Positions 1 through 7,134 of a DNA stretch of 17,933 bases are shown one piece after another. The translations under genes and the position numbers were made by a program. The notes beneath the pieces are model-generated. The model was not told the origin of the DNA, did no database searches, and saw nothing but the letters and a program-made list of their open reading frames with translations. The stretch is from CAZMVU01 sp964569295. GTDB taxonomy: Bacteria; Hydrogenedentota; Hydrogenedentia; Hydrogenedentales; JAGMZX01. Location of the stretch: the NCBI GenBank assembly GCA_964569295.1, contig CAZMVU010000088.1:1-17933 (forward strand), written 5' to 3'. Each line of letters starts with the position of its first letter. The first letter of the stretch is position 1.

Positions 1-175
1 TCTTCAGGGCCAACGGCCCGCACCATACCAGCCTGGGCCGCAGGCCCAGGTCATCTGGCGCCCCGCACGTCACAGGGCTGAAAGCCCGGGCCATAGGTTT
101 TCATAGCACGCGCTTTCAGCGCTGGAGAAAACGACGGCCCAACACCTGGGCCGCTGGCCCAGGCTGGTATGGAAC
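1..175. repeat. Cluster of GC-rich hairpins within a 29-bp inverted repeat
   Basis: Positions 23-51 and 144-172 form a 29-base inverted repeat. The outer arm CCATACCAGCCTGGGCC (23-39) is matched exactly by the reverse complement of 156-172, and the inner GGCCCAGGT (43-51) by 144-152; only the central three bases differ (GCA against AGC). Each arm is itself a small hairpin, CCTGGGCC-nnn-GGCCCAGG. Between and beside the arms lie three further hairpins with 5-bp stems and 3-base loops: GGGCC-aac-GGCCC (7-19), GGGCT-gaa-AGCCC (75-87) and GCGCT-ttc-AGCGC (110-122). The last two are the same loop type in opposite orientations, so the block looks like two inverted copies of one composite unit. Small palindromes of this kind are typical of REP-like intergenic repeats; whether this one recurs in the genome cannot be told from one window. 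No coding potential is evident. Confidence 0.75.
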
Positions 176-805
176 CGCACCTTCGGCGCTCCGGAAAGAC
201 CGGAAAATGGGGACAGAACCAAGCGATCCAGCCGTCAAGTGCGGCGTTGTGTTTACGCATCTGCCTACGCATTCAGGCAGGCACGGCCGTGACAGTACGC
301 CTTGGCGAGCGCGTGGACTGTACCTTAGATTACTTACACATAGCATCCTATCACTGAGATATAGATAGCTGCCGCCATGCCATCACAGACAGGGCTATTT
401 CGCAAATGGCTCACATCCATATGTCTCTTGGCAAAGTGCCCCACCAAGCGATTTCAAGATGAACCTGCTTGCGGCAAATGGATATTCCGTTTATCCGAAA
501 ATACCGTTGCAACGGGCGCCCCGCGCGTGTCATGCTTGCGATGGTAAGGTCCCAAGGGGTTGCATGGCGCCCGCAGACTAGAATGAATGCGTCACGAAGC
601 GCGAAACCCGCTTTGGCGATTAGCTTGCACATGAAGGTTACCCCAACTTTCTTGGCCAAAGAACTGCATTGGGAACCTTCGCAAAGCATGGAAACGGAAG
701 TGCAGTAACGCGCCCGGCTATCGAGCACTGCCATAGAGATCGGATGCCGTTTATGCGTAACGGACGTTCGGCTTCCACCGCACCAAACAAAACGAATGCA
801 ACATT
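176..805. other. Gene-poor region, no supportable gene
   Basis: About 630 bases upstream of the channel gene hold no open frame I can recognise. Short frames exist on both strands (for example minus strand 411-734 and plus strand 469-708), but their translations are rich in Cys, Arg, Trp and Met, show no family motif and have no ribosome-binding site. The stretch is less GC-rich than the genes. It contains an imperfect inverted repeat, with CATGCTTGCG at 531-540 continuing to CCCAA at 555, matched by the reverse complement of 669-690, and two similar words, CCGTTTATCCG (487-497) and CCGTTTATGCG (747-757). The promoter of the downstream channel gene should lie here, but I could not identify a convincing one. 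Confidence 0.5.
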
Positions 806-3454
806 ATGCCCAACGCTACACATTACTTTCGTGGTTTGGCCACCCTGTTTTTAGTATCTGCAATCGTTATCCTGACGCCCTTTGCCGCCGCTCAGGAAGC
901 GCCTGCCGCCGAGGCACCGGCTGAGGAAGCGCCTGACGCCGAGGCACCGGCTGAGGAAGCGCCTGCCGCCGAGGCACCGGCTGAGGAAGCGCCTGACGCC
1001 GAGGCACCGGCGGTTCGGGCGGAGCTGCCAGGCGGTATTGCCGGTATGCCGGCGCAACTGGCCACGCCGGAAGAGTTGGCCCAGGCCCTCGATGTAGTCG
1101 AAACACGTCTAACAGAGCTGCGTGACAAGGCGGCCGAGGCCGAAGACGATACCGGCACCAGCCAGCGCATAGATGCACTCGCGAGGCTCAAGCTCGCCCT
1201 GCAGCGGCGCAGCGGCATCGTAGAGCGTTTGCGCGAAGTGAAACAGTCGCTTGAGGAAGTGCAGACGCAGCAGACCACGTTTTCCGAAGAAGGACTGGTT
1301 GAAGAGCCGCCTTACGCCATCAGCGCCATCGATGGATTGCGCGACGAGCGGCAGGTGATCCAGCAGGAAGAGGAGACGAGTACGGCCACGCAAACCGCTC
1401 GGGAAGAGGCGGTCCAGCGTGCAGAGGAGGCGCTGGCCAATGCCCGGAAGAGCCGCCGTCAGGCGCGCGAAGGGATGGAGAAGGCGAGTGTCGAGCCGGC
1501 ACGGTCGCAGGCGGTTCTGGCGTATGACCTGGCGCGTGTGGACGAACTCGTGGCCGAGCTTTCATTGGCCACAGCCCAGGCCGACGTCCTGCTTGCCAAG
1601 GAGCAGGGCGAGGTGATCAAGGCGCGTTTGGCCCTGCTCGATGAGAAGATAGCCCAGGCCGAACAGTACGTGGTGTTTGATGAGGAGATGTTGGCGGAGA
1701 AGGAAGAGCAGATCGCCGCGCGCCGGGAGACCCTCGAGGCGGATCTAGACAAGCTGCGTACCACGCGCGACGCGAATGAAAGCGCGTTGTACGATGCGCG
1801 CCGGGCATTGAAACGGGCCGAAGATGAAGCGCGCCGAGCCGCCCTGCGCGAACACGTGGCCGCCCGCGAGGCGTGGCTCGATGCGAGTAGCCATGGCATG
1901 GACTATCTGGGCCAGCGCATTGCCCATACGGCTATCGAGCAGACCGTGTGGCAGCGGCGGCACGCCATGATAAACAATTTGCCGGAAGTGGCGGTGGGGG
2001 TGTGGCGCAGCGAGACGACGAGCGCGCTCGCGGCGCTGGCGGCTGAGCGGGAGGCCGTTGAATCGCGCTTGAACAACTTGCGCGGCACCATCCTGTCGTT
2101 GCAGAGCACCCTGGCAAACGAAGAAAAGTCGCCGGCCGACCCCGAGGCCGTGCGATCGCGGCTGCGTGCCCTGGCGAGCCTTGAAGAGCAGGCGCTGGCC
2201 TGCCTGGCTTCTATCGCCAATGTCGAGTCTGTGGCGGCGCGCCTGGCGGCTAACCTGGAAGAACGTGTGCAAAACCGCAGCCTTGCCGAGCGTTGGGCAC
2301 AGGCGGTGGATTATGTCACTTCGTTCTGGTACCACGAGCTGTTCGTCATCGAAGACACAATGCTGCTTGCGGGCGAGATGGTCGTCGAGGAACGCAGCTT
2401 CACAGTCGGCCGGGTGGCCGGCGTGGTGCTGATGTTCTTTGTGGTGCTGGTGGTGGCCGCGCTTCTTCAGCGCGTGCTGCGCCGGTTCGTTCTGCCACGG
2501 CTCATTCGCAACACTGAGCACACTCACCACCTCTGGCGCGATATTGTGCTTGTGCTCATTCGCAACAGCAGCAAGCTGTTCGTGCTCGCCGTGGCCCTTT
2601 GGGCCGCGGCGCAACCCTTGCCCTGGCGCGGCAGCCTGCACACCGTGCTGGGCCATATACTCACCGTGGCGGTCTGGATGCAGGTCGGCTTCTGGGGCGC
2701 CGCCGTGCTCCAGCGCGTCATCGAGCGCAACCGCATGCGCCAGGCCCAGACCGACCCGTCGAGCGTGTCGGCCTATGGCTTACTCAGCGTTTTCGGCCGG
2801 GTGGCCATCTGGATCATCATTGCGGTGACGGTGCTGTGGAAACTGGATTTCAATATCGCGGGCATCATTGGCGCCTTGGGTGTGGGTGGTATCGCGGTCG
2901 CATTCGCGTTGCAGAACATCCTGGGCGACGTGTTCAGTTCGATGGCAATCCTGCTCGACAAGCCGTTCCGCGTGGGCGATTTCATTATTACCGGTGAGGT
3001 GCTGGGCACCATCGAACATATCGGCATCAAAACCACACGCGTGCGCAGCCTGTCGGGCGAGCAGGTGGTCGTTTCGAACACGGATCTGCTCGGTAGCCGA
3101 ATCCACAACTACAAGCTGATGGAAGAGCGGCGCGTCTTATTCGGGTTTGGTGTTGTTTATCAGACACCACCGGAAAAACTCGAGATGGTGCCCGGCATCG
3201 TGCGCGAGATTATCGAGGGGCTCGACAACGCGCGTTTCGACCGTGCGCATTTCAAGGCCTATGGCGATTTCTCGCTCGATTTCGAGGTTGTATACTATGT
3301 GCTCGGCAGTGAGTACGTGCGCTACATGGACATCCAGCAGGCCATCAATCTCGCGCTGTATCGCCGTTTTCAAACAGAAGGCATCGAGTTCGCCTATCCG
3401 ACCACCGAGATCATCCTGCGCCCACCGGGCGCCAACAAGGAAGGTTTCGCCTAG
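806..3454 (+). CDS. MscS-family mechanosensitive channel (large, MscK-like)
   Basis: An 882-residue protein expected in the inner membrane, where it would open under membrane tension and release osmolytes on osmotic downshock. Residues 1-28 look like a Sec signal peptide ending AAA-QEA. Residues 30-69 are four copies of a 10-residue Glu/Ala/Pro repeat (EEAPDAEAPA). About 75-520 is a charged, helical, coiled-coil-rich exported domain. Membrane segments follow near 534-558, 587-603, 611-640, 656-683 and 684-708; the last, GIIGALGVGGIAVAFALQN, is the Gly/Ala-rich pore helix of MscS. The MscS beta domain (GDFIITGEVLGTIEHIGIK near 725-745, then VSNTDLL) and alpha/beta C-terminus complete the family core. 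The length lies between minimal MscS (about 286 residues) and MscK/MscM (about 1100). The family is clear; tension gating is inferred. The start follows the ORF and signal peptide; no good ribosome-binding site is visible. An HtrA-type protease follows after 84 bases on the same strand, suggesting a shared envelope-stress role. Confidence 0.9.
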   Translation: MPNATHYFRGLATLFLVSAIVILTPFAAAQEAPAAEAPAEEAPDAEAPAEEAPAAEAPAEEAPDAEAPAVRAELPGGIAGMPAQLATPEELAQALDVVETRLTELRDKAAEAEDDTGTSQRIDALARLKLALQRRSGIVERLREVKQSLEEVQTQQTTFSEEGLVEEPPYAISAIDGLRDERQVIQQEEETSTATQTAREEAVQRAEEALANARKSRRQAREGMEKASVEPARSQAVLAYDLARVDELVAELSLATAQADVLLAKEQGEVIKARLALLDEKIAQAEQYVVFDEEMLAEKEEQIAARRETLEADLDKLRTTRDANESALYDARRALKRAEDEARRAALREHVAAREAWLDASSHGMDYLGQRIAHTAIEQTVWQRRHAMINNLPEVAVGVWRSETTSALAALAAEREAVESRLNNLRGTILSLQSTLANEEKSPADPEAVRSRLRALASLEEQALACLASIANVESVAARLAANLEERVQNRSLAERWAQAVDYVTSFWYHELFVIEDTMLLAGEMVVEERSFTVGRVAGVVLMFFVVLVVAALLQRVLRRFVLPRLIRNTEHTHHLWRDIVLVLIRNSSKLFVLAVALWAAAQPLPWRGSLHTVLGHILTVAVWMQVGFWGAAVLQRVIERNRMRQAQTDPSSVSAYGLLSVFGRVAIWIIIAVTVLWKLDFNIAGIIGALGVGGIAVAFALQNILGDVFSSMAILLDKPFRVGDFIITGEVLGTIEHIGIKTTRVRSLSGEQVVVSNTDLLGSRIHNYKLMEERRVLFGFGVVYQTPPEKLEMVPGIVREIIEGLDNARFDRAHFKAYGDFSLDFEVVYYVLGSEYVRYMDIQQAINLALYRRFQTEGIEFAYPTTEIILRPPGANKEGFA
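893..1012 (+). repeat. In-frame 4 x 30 bp tandem repeat in channel gene
   Basis: Four adjacent 30-bp units begin at 893, 923, 953 and 983. They are almost identical and encode (Q/E)EAP(A/D)AEAPA. The fifth codon alternates GCC, GAC, GCC, GAC, so the array is best read as a 60-bp unit duplicated once, itself derived from a 30-bp duplication. It sits directly after the signal peptide (residues 30-69) and gives an acidic, proline-rich, probably disordered exported spacer. The near-perfect nucleotide identity points to recent expansion, and copy number may vary between strains. Confidence 0.9.
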
Positions 3455-3468
3455 GCGCGGCTGCGCCT
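3453..3468 (+). terminator. Hairpin overlapping channel stop codon (weak terminator candidate)
   Basis: AGGCGC-ggct-GCGCCT forms a 6-bp GC-rich stem with a 4-base loop starting within the TAG stop of the channel gene. No T-run follows, so it is not a standard intrinsic terminator. It could protect the 3' end or attenuate read-through into the protease gene. Confidence 0.25.
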
Positions 3469-3538
3469 GGCCGACAGTGGACTGTACCCATGTGAGCGCA
3501 TAGAATCGCGGCCACATACCACGAATAAGGAGAACCCC

Positions 3539-4678
3539 ATGCAAAACCGGCAATACCTGTTCTTGAGGGCTTTGGCGTGCTGCCTGGCGTTCCTTGTCCT
3601 GCCGGATGCCAACGCGCAGTCCAACGTTGACGCCACCCGCCGCAACGCCATTGTGCGCGCCATCGAAAAGGTGGCGCCCGCCGTGGTTACCATCGATCTT
3701 GTCGATGTGCGCACCGAGCGTGTGTATGAGCCGCACCTGCGCGATTTCTTTCGCGGTTTCGGCTACCGCGGCGGCAGGGCGCCGCGCTTGCGCCGGCGGG
3801 CGGTCGAATCGCTGGGGACGGGCTTTTGTATTGACGCCGAGGGGCACATCCTCACCAACCACCACGTGGTGCAGGGTGCGGATTACGGCACGGTGACCTG
3901 GCCGGATGGCCGGGAGATGCCCTTCGAGTTTGTCGGCATGGATGAACGCACCGATCTCGCTGTGCTCAAGGTTTCGCGCGAATCCGGGGACGAATCCATT
4001 CCCCATGTCCGCCTGGGCTCTTCTGAAGACCTCATGGTGGGTGAGTGGGTGATCGCCATCGGCAACCCCTTTGGCGCCATGATGGATGACCCGCAGCCCT
4101 CGGTGAGTGTGGGCGTGGTTTCGGCGAACCACCGGCGCGTGCGGCGTGAAATCGCCGGTGGCACACGGCATTACCAGGACATGATCCAGACCGACGCGGC
4201 GATCAATCCCGGCAACAGCGGCGGGCCGCTGGTAAACGCCATGGGCGAGGTGGTCGGCGTGAGCACGCTGATCTTCAGTTCGAGCGGTGGCCACCAGGGC
4301 CTTGGGTTCGCCATTCCCATCGACCGTGTCGAGCGGGTGGTGCAGGAAGTTATCGAGTACGGCCGGCGGCGCAGTCCGTGGTTGGGCTTCCGGGGCGAGG
4401 CCGTGCGCCATATCAACCCCTATACGCGGCACGAGCTGGACGTAAAGGTAGAACAAGGGGTGCTGGTCACCGAACTGCTCCGCGATTCGCCGGCCTACCG
4501 CGCCGGCTTGCGCGTGGGCGATGTCATCACGCAAATGAACGGCGCATCCATCCATTTGCCGGAAGACATTGATTATGTAACCTGGGGATTATTCATGGGC
4601 GACACGGTCACGGTAGTATTCAACCGTCAAGGTGAAACGCAATCCATTGAATTCGAGGTGACCGAACTATCGCCATAG
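3539..4678 (+). CDS. HtrA/Deg-type serine protease with one PDZ domain
   Basis: A 379-residue exported trypsin-like endopeptidase of the HtrA family, expected to degrade or sense misfolded proteins in the periplasm. Residues 1-26 form a Sec signal peptide (hydrophobic core, cleavage after ANA). The protease domain spans about 33-270 and has a complete catalytic triad: His109 in ILTNHHVV, Asp139 in DERTDLAVL and Ser227 in NPGNSGGPL. A single PDZ domain occupies about 280-375 (GVLVTELLRDSPAYRAGLRVGD). One PDZ and this length resemble DegS or short HtrA rather than DegP, which has two; but DegS is membrane-anchored, whereas this looks like a cleaved signal. The start is well supported by AAGGAG at 3527-3532, six bases before ATG. 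The gene is 84 bases downstream of the mechanosensitive channel and convergent with the glycosyltransferase gene. Substrate is unknown; the family assignment is firm. Confidence 0.93.
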   Translation: MQNRQYLFLRALACCLAFLVLPDANAQSNVDATRRNAIVRAIEKVAPAVVTIDLVDVRTERVYEPHLRDFFRGFGYRGGRAPRLRRRAVESLGTGFCIDAEGHILTNHHVVQGADYGTVTWPDGREMPFEFVGMDERTDLAVLKVSRESGDESIPHVRLGSSEDLMVGEWVIAIGNPFGAMMDDPQPSVSVGVVSANHRRVRREIAGGTRHYQDMIQTDAAINPGNSGGPLVNAMGEVVGVSTLIFSSSGGHQGLGFAIPIDRVERVVQEVIEYGRRRSPWLGFRGEAVRHINPYTRHELDVKVEQGVLVTELLRDSPAYRAGLRVGDVITQMNGASIHLPEDIDYVTWGLFMGDTVTVVFNRQGETQSIEFEVTELSP

Positions 4679-4710
4679 GCTGCGGGCGCCGGCGGCCGGC
4701 ACTATGCTGC

Positions 4711-5451
4711 CTACACATCGCTGCGGGGGGCCGGTTGCCAGCCGAACCACGACCGCAGGCGATAGTTGAGAATCATGAAGATCATCGTGCAGCCGAGGCG
4801 GAACGCCTTGAGCGGGTTCCCTGTCACTGCCGACGCGCCGACGCGCTTGCGGTAGTTTACCGGTATCTCGACGAAAGGAAAGCCGTTGAGAATGACCAGC
4901 AGCATGAGGTGGGGTCCGAAAGCCGAACCGCCCACGCGGAACTGCGGGCGCAACGTGGTGTATACACGGCGGTGCAGAAGCCGCATCGAGCAGCCGACAT
5001 CGCTGAGGAAGGTTGTGTTGAACAGGAACTCCATGAGCTTGCCCACGGCGTAATTGCCCCACTTCAGGAAGAAGCCCATGTTCGCCCCTTCCCACACGAA
5101 TTCCGACGCGGTACGCGTGCCAAACACGACGGGCATGTCGTCGCTGAAGGCGAGCAGCTTGATCACGTCGTGGCCCGAGAAGGTGCCGTCCGGCTCGGCG
5201 ATGATGAGCAGGTCGCCGGTGGCTTCATCAAGCCCTTTCCGTATGGCGAAGCCATAGCCCTGGCGCGTTTCGTGGACCAGGCGCGCGGCCGTAGCGCGGA
5301 CCTCGTCGTCGGTGCCGGGGACCGCGTTGTTGTTCACGACAACAATCTCGTCTACATAGCCCGAGGCGAAGAAACTCGCAATCGCCGCGCGGATCGAGTG
5401 CTTCTCGTTGAAGGTGGGGAATATGACGGAGACCGTCTTGTCGTTCCACAT
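4711..5451 (-). CDS. GT2 glycosyltransferase, dolichyl-phosphate mannose synthase-like
   Basis: A 246-residue cytoplasmic-facing family 2 glycosyltransferase. The N-terminus VSVIFPTFNEKHSI (8-20) is the nucleotide-sugar binding start of the GT-A fold. GYGFAIRKGLDEATGD (65-80) matches the Gly-rich helix region of DPM1/polyprenyl-phosphate glycosyltransferases, and EPDG (86-89) occupies the DXD-type metal site. There are no C-terminal membrane helices, so it is the short, DPM1-like form that would transfer a sugar from UDP- or GDP-sugar to a polyprenyl phosphate; donor and acceptor are inferred. The frame is open upstream to 5673, but ATG at 5451 is preferred: GGGAG lies seven bases upstream on the coding strand, the motif begins within eight residues, and the upstream extension is Cys/Arg-rich with no family match. 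It follows the PilZ/transpeptidase gene by 64 bases on the same strand and may be cotranscribed with it. Confidence 0.88.
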   Translation of the reverse strand: MWNDKTVSVIFPTFNEKHSIRAAIASFFASGYVDEIVVVNNNAVPGTDDEVRATAARLVHETRQGYGFAIRKGLDEATGDLLIIAEPDGTFSGHDVIKLLAFSDDMPVVFGTRTASEFVWEGANMGFFLKWGNYAVGKLMEFLFNTTFLSDVGCSMRLLHRRVYTTLRPQFRVGGSAFGPHLMLLVILNGFPFVEIPVNYRKRVGASAVTGNPLKAFRLGCTMIFMILNYRLRSWFGWQPAPRSDV

Positions 5452-5515
5452 GGCGCTACTCCCGCAGCAAAACGGGGTAAGGATAGCATAGCGGATGCGG
5501 TGCGGTCGCGCCTGG

Positions 5516-7045
5516 CTATGGCACGATACACACCGGGGTACCCTTCGCGCACAGGCGGAACAACGTTTCCGCATCGGCGGGGCGCATACGCACGCAGCCG
5601 CGGCTTTCATTGCCGCCGATACTGGCAGATTCGCTGGTCGGGTGGATACCATAGACGGTGGGGCCATTGTCATTGGCGAGGCCCATCCAGCGGCTTCCGA
5701 GGGGATTGCGCGGATCGCCGGTTTTCACCGTCTTGCCGCGGTTATACCAGTCCGGGTCCGTGATCTTGTTGGCAATTCGGAATGTTCCCGTCGGCGTTGA
5801 GCCGCCGCGGCCCAGTCCCACGGGAAACGCGCGCACCGGTTCGCCATCCACATGCACCACAAGCACATAGTCTGCCTTGCGCACTTCTACCCACAGCGGT
5901 GCTTCTGTCATGCTCTCGCCGGCCGCCGTGGGCGCGCGGCCGCCCCGCCCCATGCGCAGGCCCATGCTTTCGCGCATCGTGGCGGCCCGCAGTGCGCCGG
6001 CATCCGCCATGGCAAGGGCCTCGTCAAAGGCGCGTGCCGCCCGGCGCCAGGGCCGCGCGGCAGCGTCCGCCGTGGTAAGCGAACGCGCGCTGTGGGTGCG
6101 CGCAGCGGCGATATCCCCGAGGGCCTGGGCCGCCTGTGCCTGGCCAAAGTGGGCGAGGAACCGTTCGCGCGGCGATGCGCCGGTATGATCGGCCACCCGG
6201 GCAAAGATGGCGAGAGCGGCGGCGGGGTCAGCCTGCGCCAGTTCGTCCTGGGCCCGGCTCAGGAGATCGGCGGGCGTGGCCAGGGGCGAGATGGTTTGTT
6301 GATCGGGACTTGCCGTCACCGCGGTGTCCGGCAGCGTGGGAGGCGTGCTTCGGGCCGGCGTGTCCGCCTTGGGTGCCGGGTCTGCATAGCCCTGAAACAC
6401 GGCATAGACGCCGGGGCCGGTGGTAACCCCGGCCTTGTGTTCGGCTTGCAGCAGGGGGGGCATGCGAACTGCGCCATGCAGCAGCAGCGCCAGCAGCGCG
6501 ATCAGGACCAATGCCGCCAGGGCACGCCGGCGGTACTTTTTCCTTTTGGCGCCGCCCGCTGGCTGGACATGCACCGGCCGGGCAGGGCTGTCGCGGAGTT
6601 CCTCGATAACAGCGATGGGCGAGGGCGCTTCCGGTGCTTGCGTGCGCACCTGCTGGGCAACAGAATCCACGGCCTGGCGCATCGTCTCTTGCACGGCGCC
6701 GTCGGGCAGATCGGCCGGTGTGATGGCCGGACCCGGCACACGCAACGCAACGCCCATGGTATACCGCCCCTGCCCGAGCGCCTCGACCCGCACGACCCGG
6801 CCGCGGGTGAGGATGCCGGAACCCCGTTCGCCGGCCCGTTGCAGTTCGATTTCGATGCGTGTCCCCGCGGGCTCCGGCGTATGTGTGCGGATACCCAGCC
6901 CCGCGAGGCTGATGTCGGTTACTTCACCGCGATGAAGCAACGCGCGCGGATCCCGTGCGACGAAGACAGCCTTCTTATTCGTTGCGCGGCGTGTTGAACA
7001 GCGGCGCTCCGCGGTGGTGTCTTCGCTATGATGGGTACCCTTCAT
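5516..7045 (-). CDS. PilZ domain / TM / L,D-transpeptidase (YkuD) fusion
   Basis: A 509-residue protein with an unusual order of parts. Residues 13-105 form a PilZ-like c-di-GMP-binding domain with the RxxxR signature (R15-R19) and DISLAG (44-49, the [D/N]xSxxG motif). A membrane helix follows at about 173-193, preceded by a basic KRKKYRRR stretch that sets the N-terminus inside. Residues 200-260 are a Pro/Thr/Ala linker, 262-345 are TPR-like Ala-rich helices, and 384-509 are a YkuD L,D-transpeptidase domain with GIHPT (His468) and SRGCVRM (Ser481-Met487, catalytic Cys484). The usual SHGC histidine is Arg482. The predicted role is 3-3 peptidoglycan crosslinking, or lipoprotein attachment, in the periplasm under cytoplasmic c-di-GMP control; the coupling is inference. 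A GTG start at 7120 would keep the frame, but the extended -10 element at 7123-7131 places transcription initiation near 7115, so ATG 7045 is chosen, although no clear ribosome-binding site precedes it. Confidence 0.88.
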   Translation of the reverse strand: MKGTHHSEDTTAERRCSTRRATNKKAVFVARDPRALLHRGEVTDISLAGLGIRTHTPEPAGTRIEIELQRAGERGSGILTRGRVVRVEALGQGRYTMGVALRVPGPAITPADLPDGAVQETMRQAVDSVAQQVRTQAPEAPSPIAVIEELRDSPARPVHVQPAGGAKRKKYRRRALAALVLIALLALLLHGAVRMPPLLQAEHKAGVTTGPGVYAVFQGYADPAPKADTPARSTPPTLPDTAVTASPDQQTISPLATPADLLSRAQDELAQADPAAALAIFARVADHTGASPRERFLAHFGQAQAAQALGDIAAARTHSARSLTTADAAARPWRRAARAFDEALAMADAGALRAATMRESMGLRMGRGGRAPTAAGESMTEAPLWVEVRKADYVLVVHVDGEPVRAFPVGLGRGGSTPTGTFRIANKITDPDWYNRGKTVKTGDPRNPLGSRWMGLANDNGPTVYGIHPTSESASIGGNESRGCVRMRPADAETLFRLCAKGTPVCIVP

Positions 7046-7122
7046 ATGCGTAATATGTCTGCTGGCGGCATGTAACGGCGGAAAATACCCCCGCCATTTG
7101 CCCGTGCATTGCCGACGCACAC

Positions 7123-7131
7123 ATTATACCA
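7123..7131 (-). promoter_or_regulatory. Extended -10 promoter for PilZ/L,D-transpeptidase gene
   Basis: On the minus strand this reads TGGTATAAT, a perfect TATAAT -10 hexamer (7123-7128) with the TGn extension. Only weak -35 candidates lie upstream, inside the 3' end of the sulfotransferase gene (for example TTGCTC at 7144-7149, spacing 15), as expected for an extended -10 promoter. Initiation would fall near 7115, giving a leader of about 70 bases to ATG 7045 and arguing against the GTG at 7120. Confidence 0.6.
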
Positions 7132-7134
7132 CAG

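Noticed and set aside
208..220. TGGGGACAGAACC, resembling a word I have seen near REP-associated transposases
   Set aside because: A 13-base match from memory with no transposase in the window is too weak to call.
302..330. TTGGCG / TTAGAT pair with 17-base spacing as a promoter
   Set aside because: Both hexamers are poor matches and the nearest supported gene begins 475 bases downstream.
411..734. 107-codon minus-strand frame in the gene-poor region
   Set aside because: No ribosome-binding site, no family resemblance and odd composition (many Cys, Trp, Met); treated as non-coding.
3137..4555. 472-codon open frame on the minus strand opposite the HtrA gene
   Set aside because: The plus strand encodes a full catalytic triad and PDZ domain with a good ribosome-binding site; the antisense product is His/Ala/Arg-rich and unrecognisable.
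5452..5673. 74-residue N-terminal extension of the glycosyltransferase
   Set aside because: GGGAG and ATG at 5451 fit better, and the extension is Cys/Arg-rich and would overlap the end of the transpeptidase gene.
4735..5763. 342-codon plus-strand frame spanning the glycosyltransferase and the end of the transpeptidase gene
   Set aside because: It runs across two real minus-strand genes, has no motif and shows shadow-type composition.
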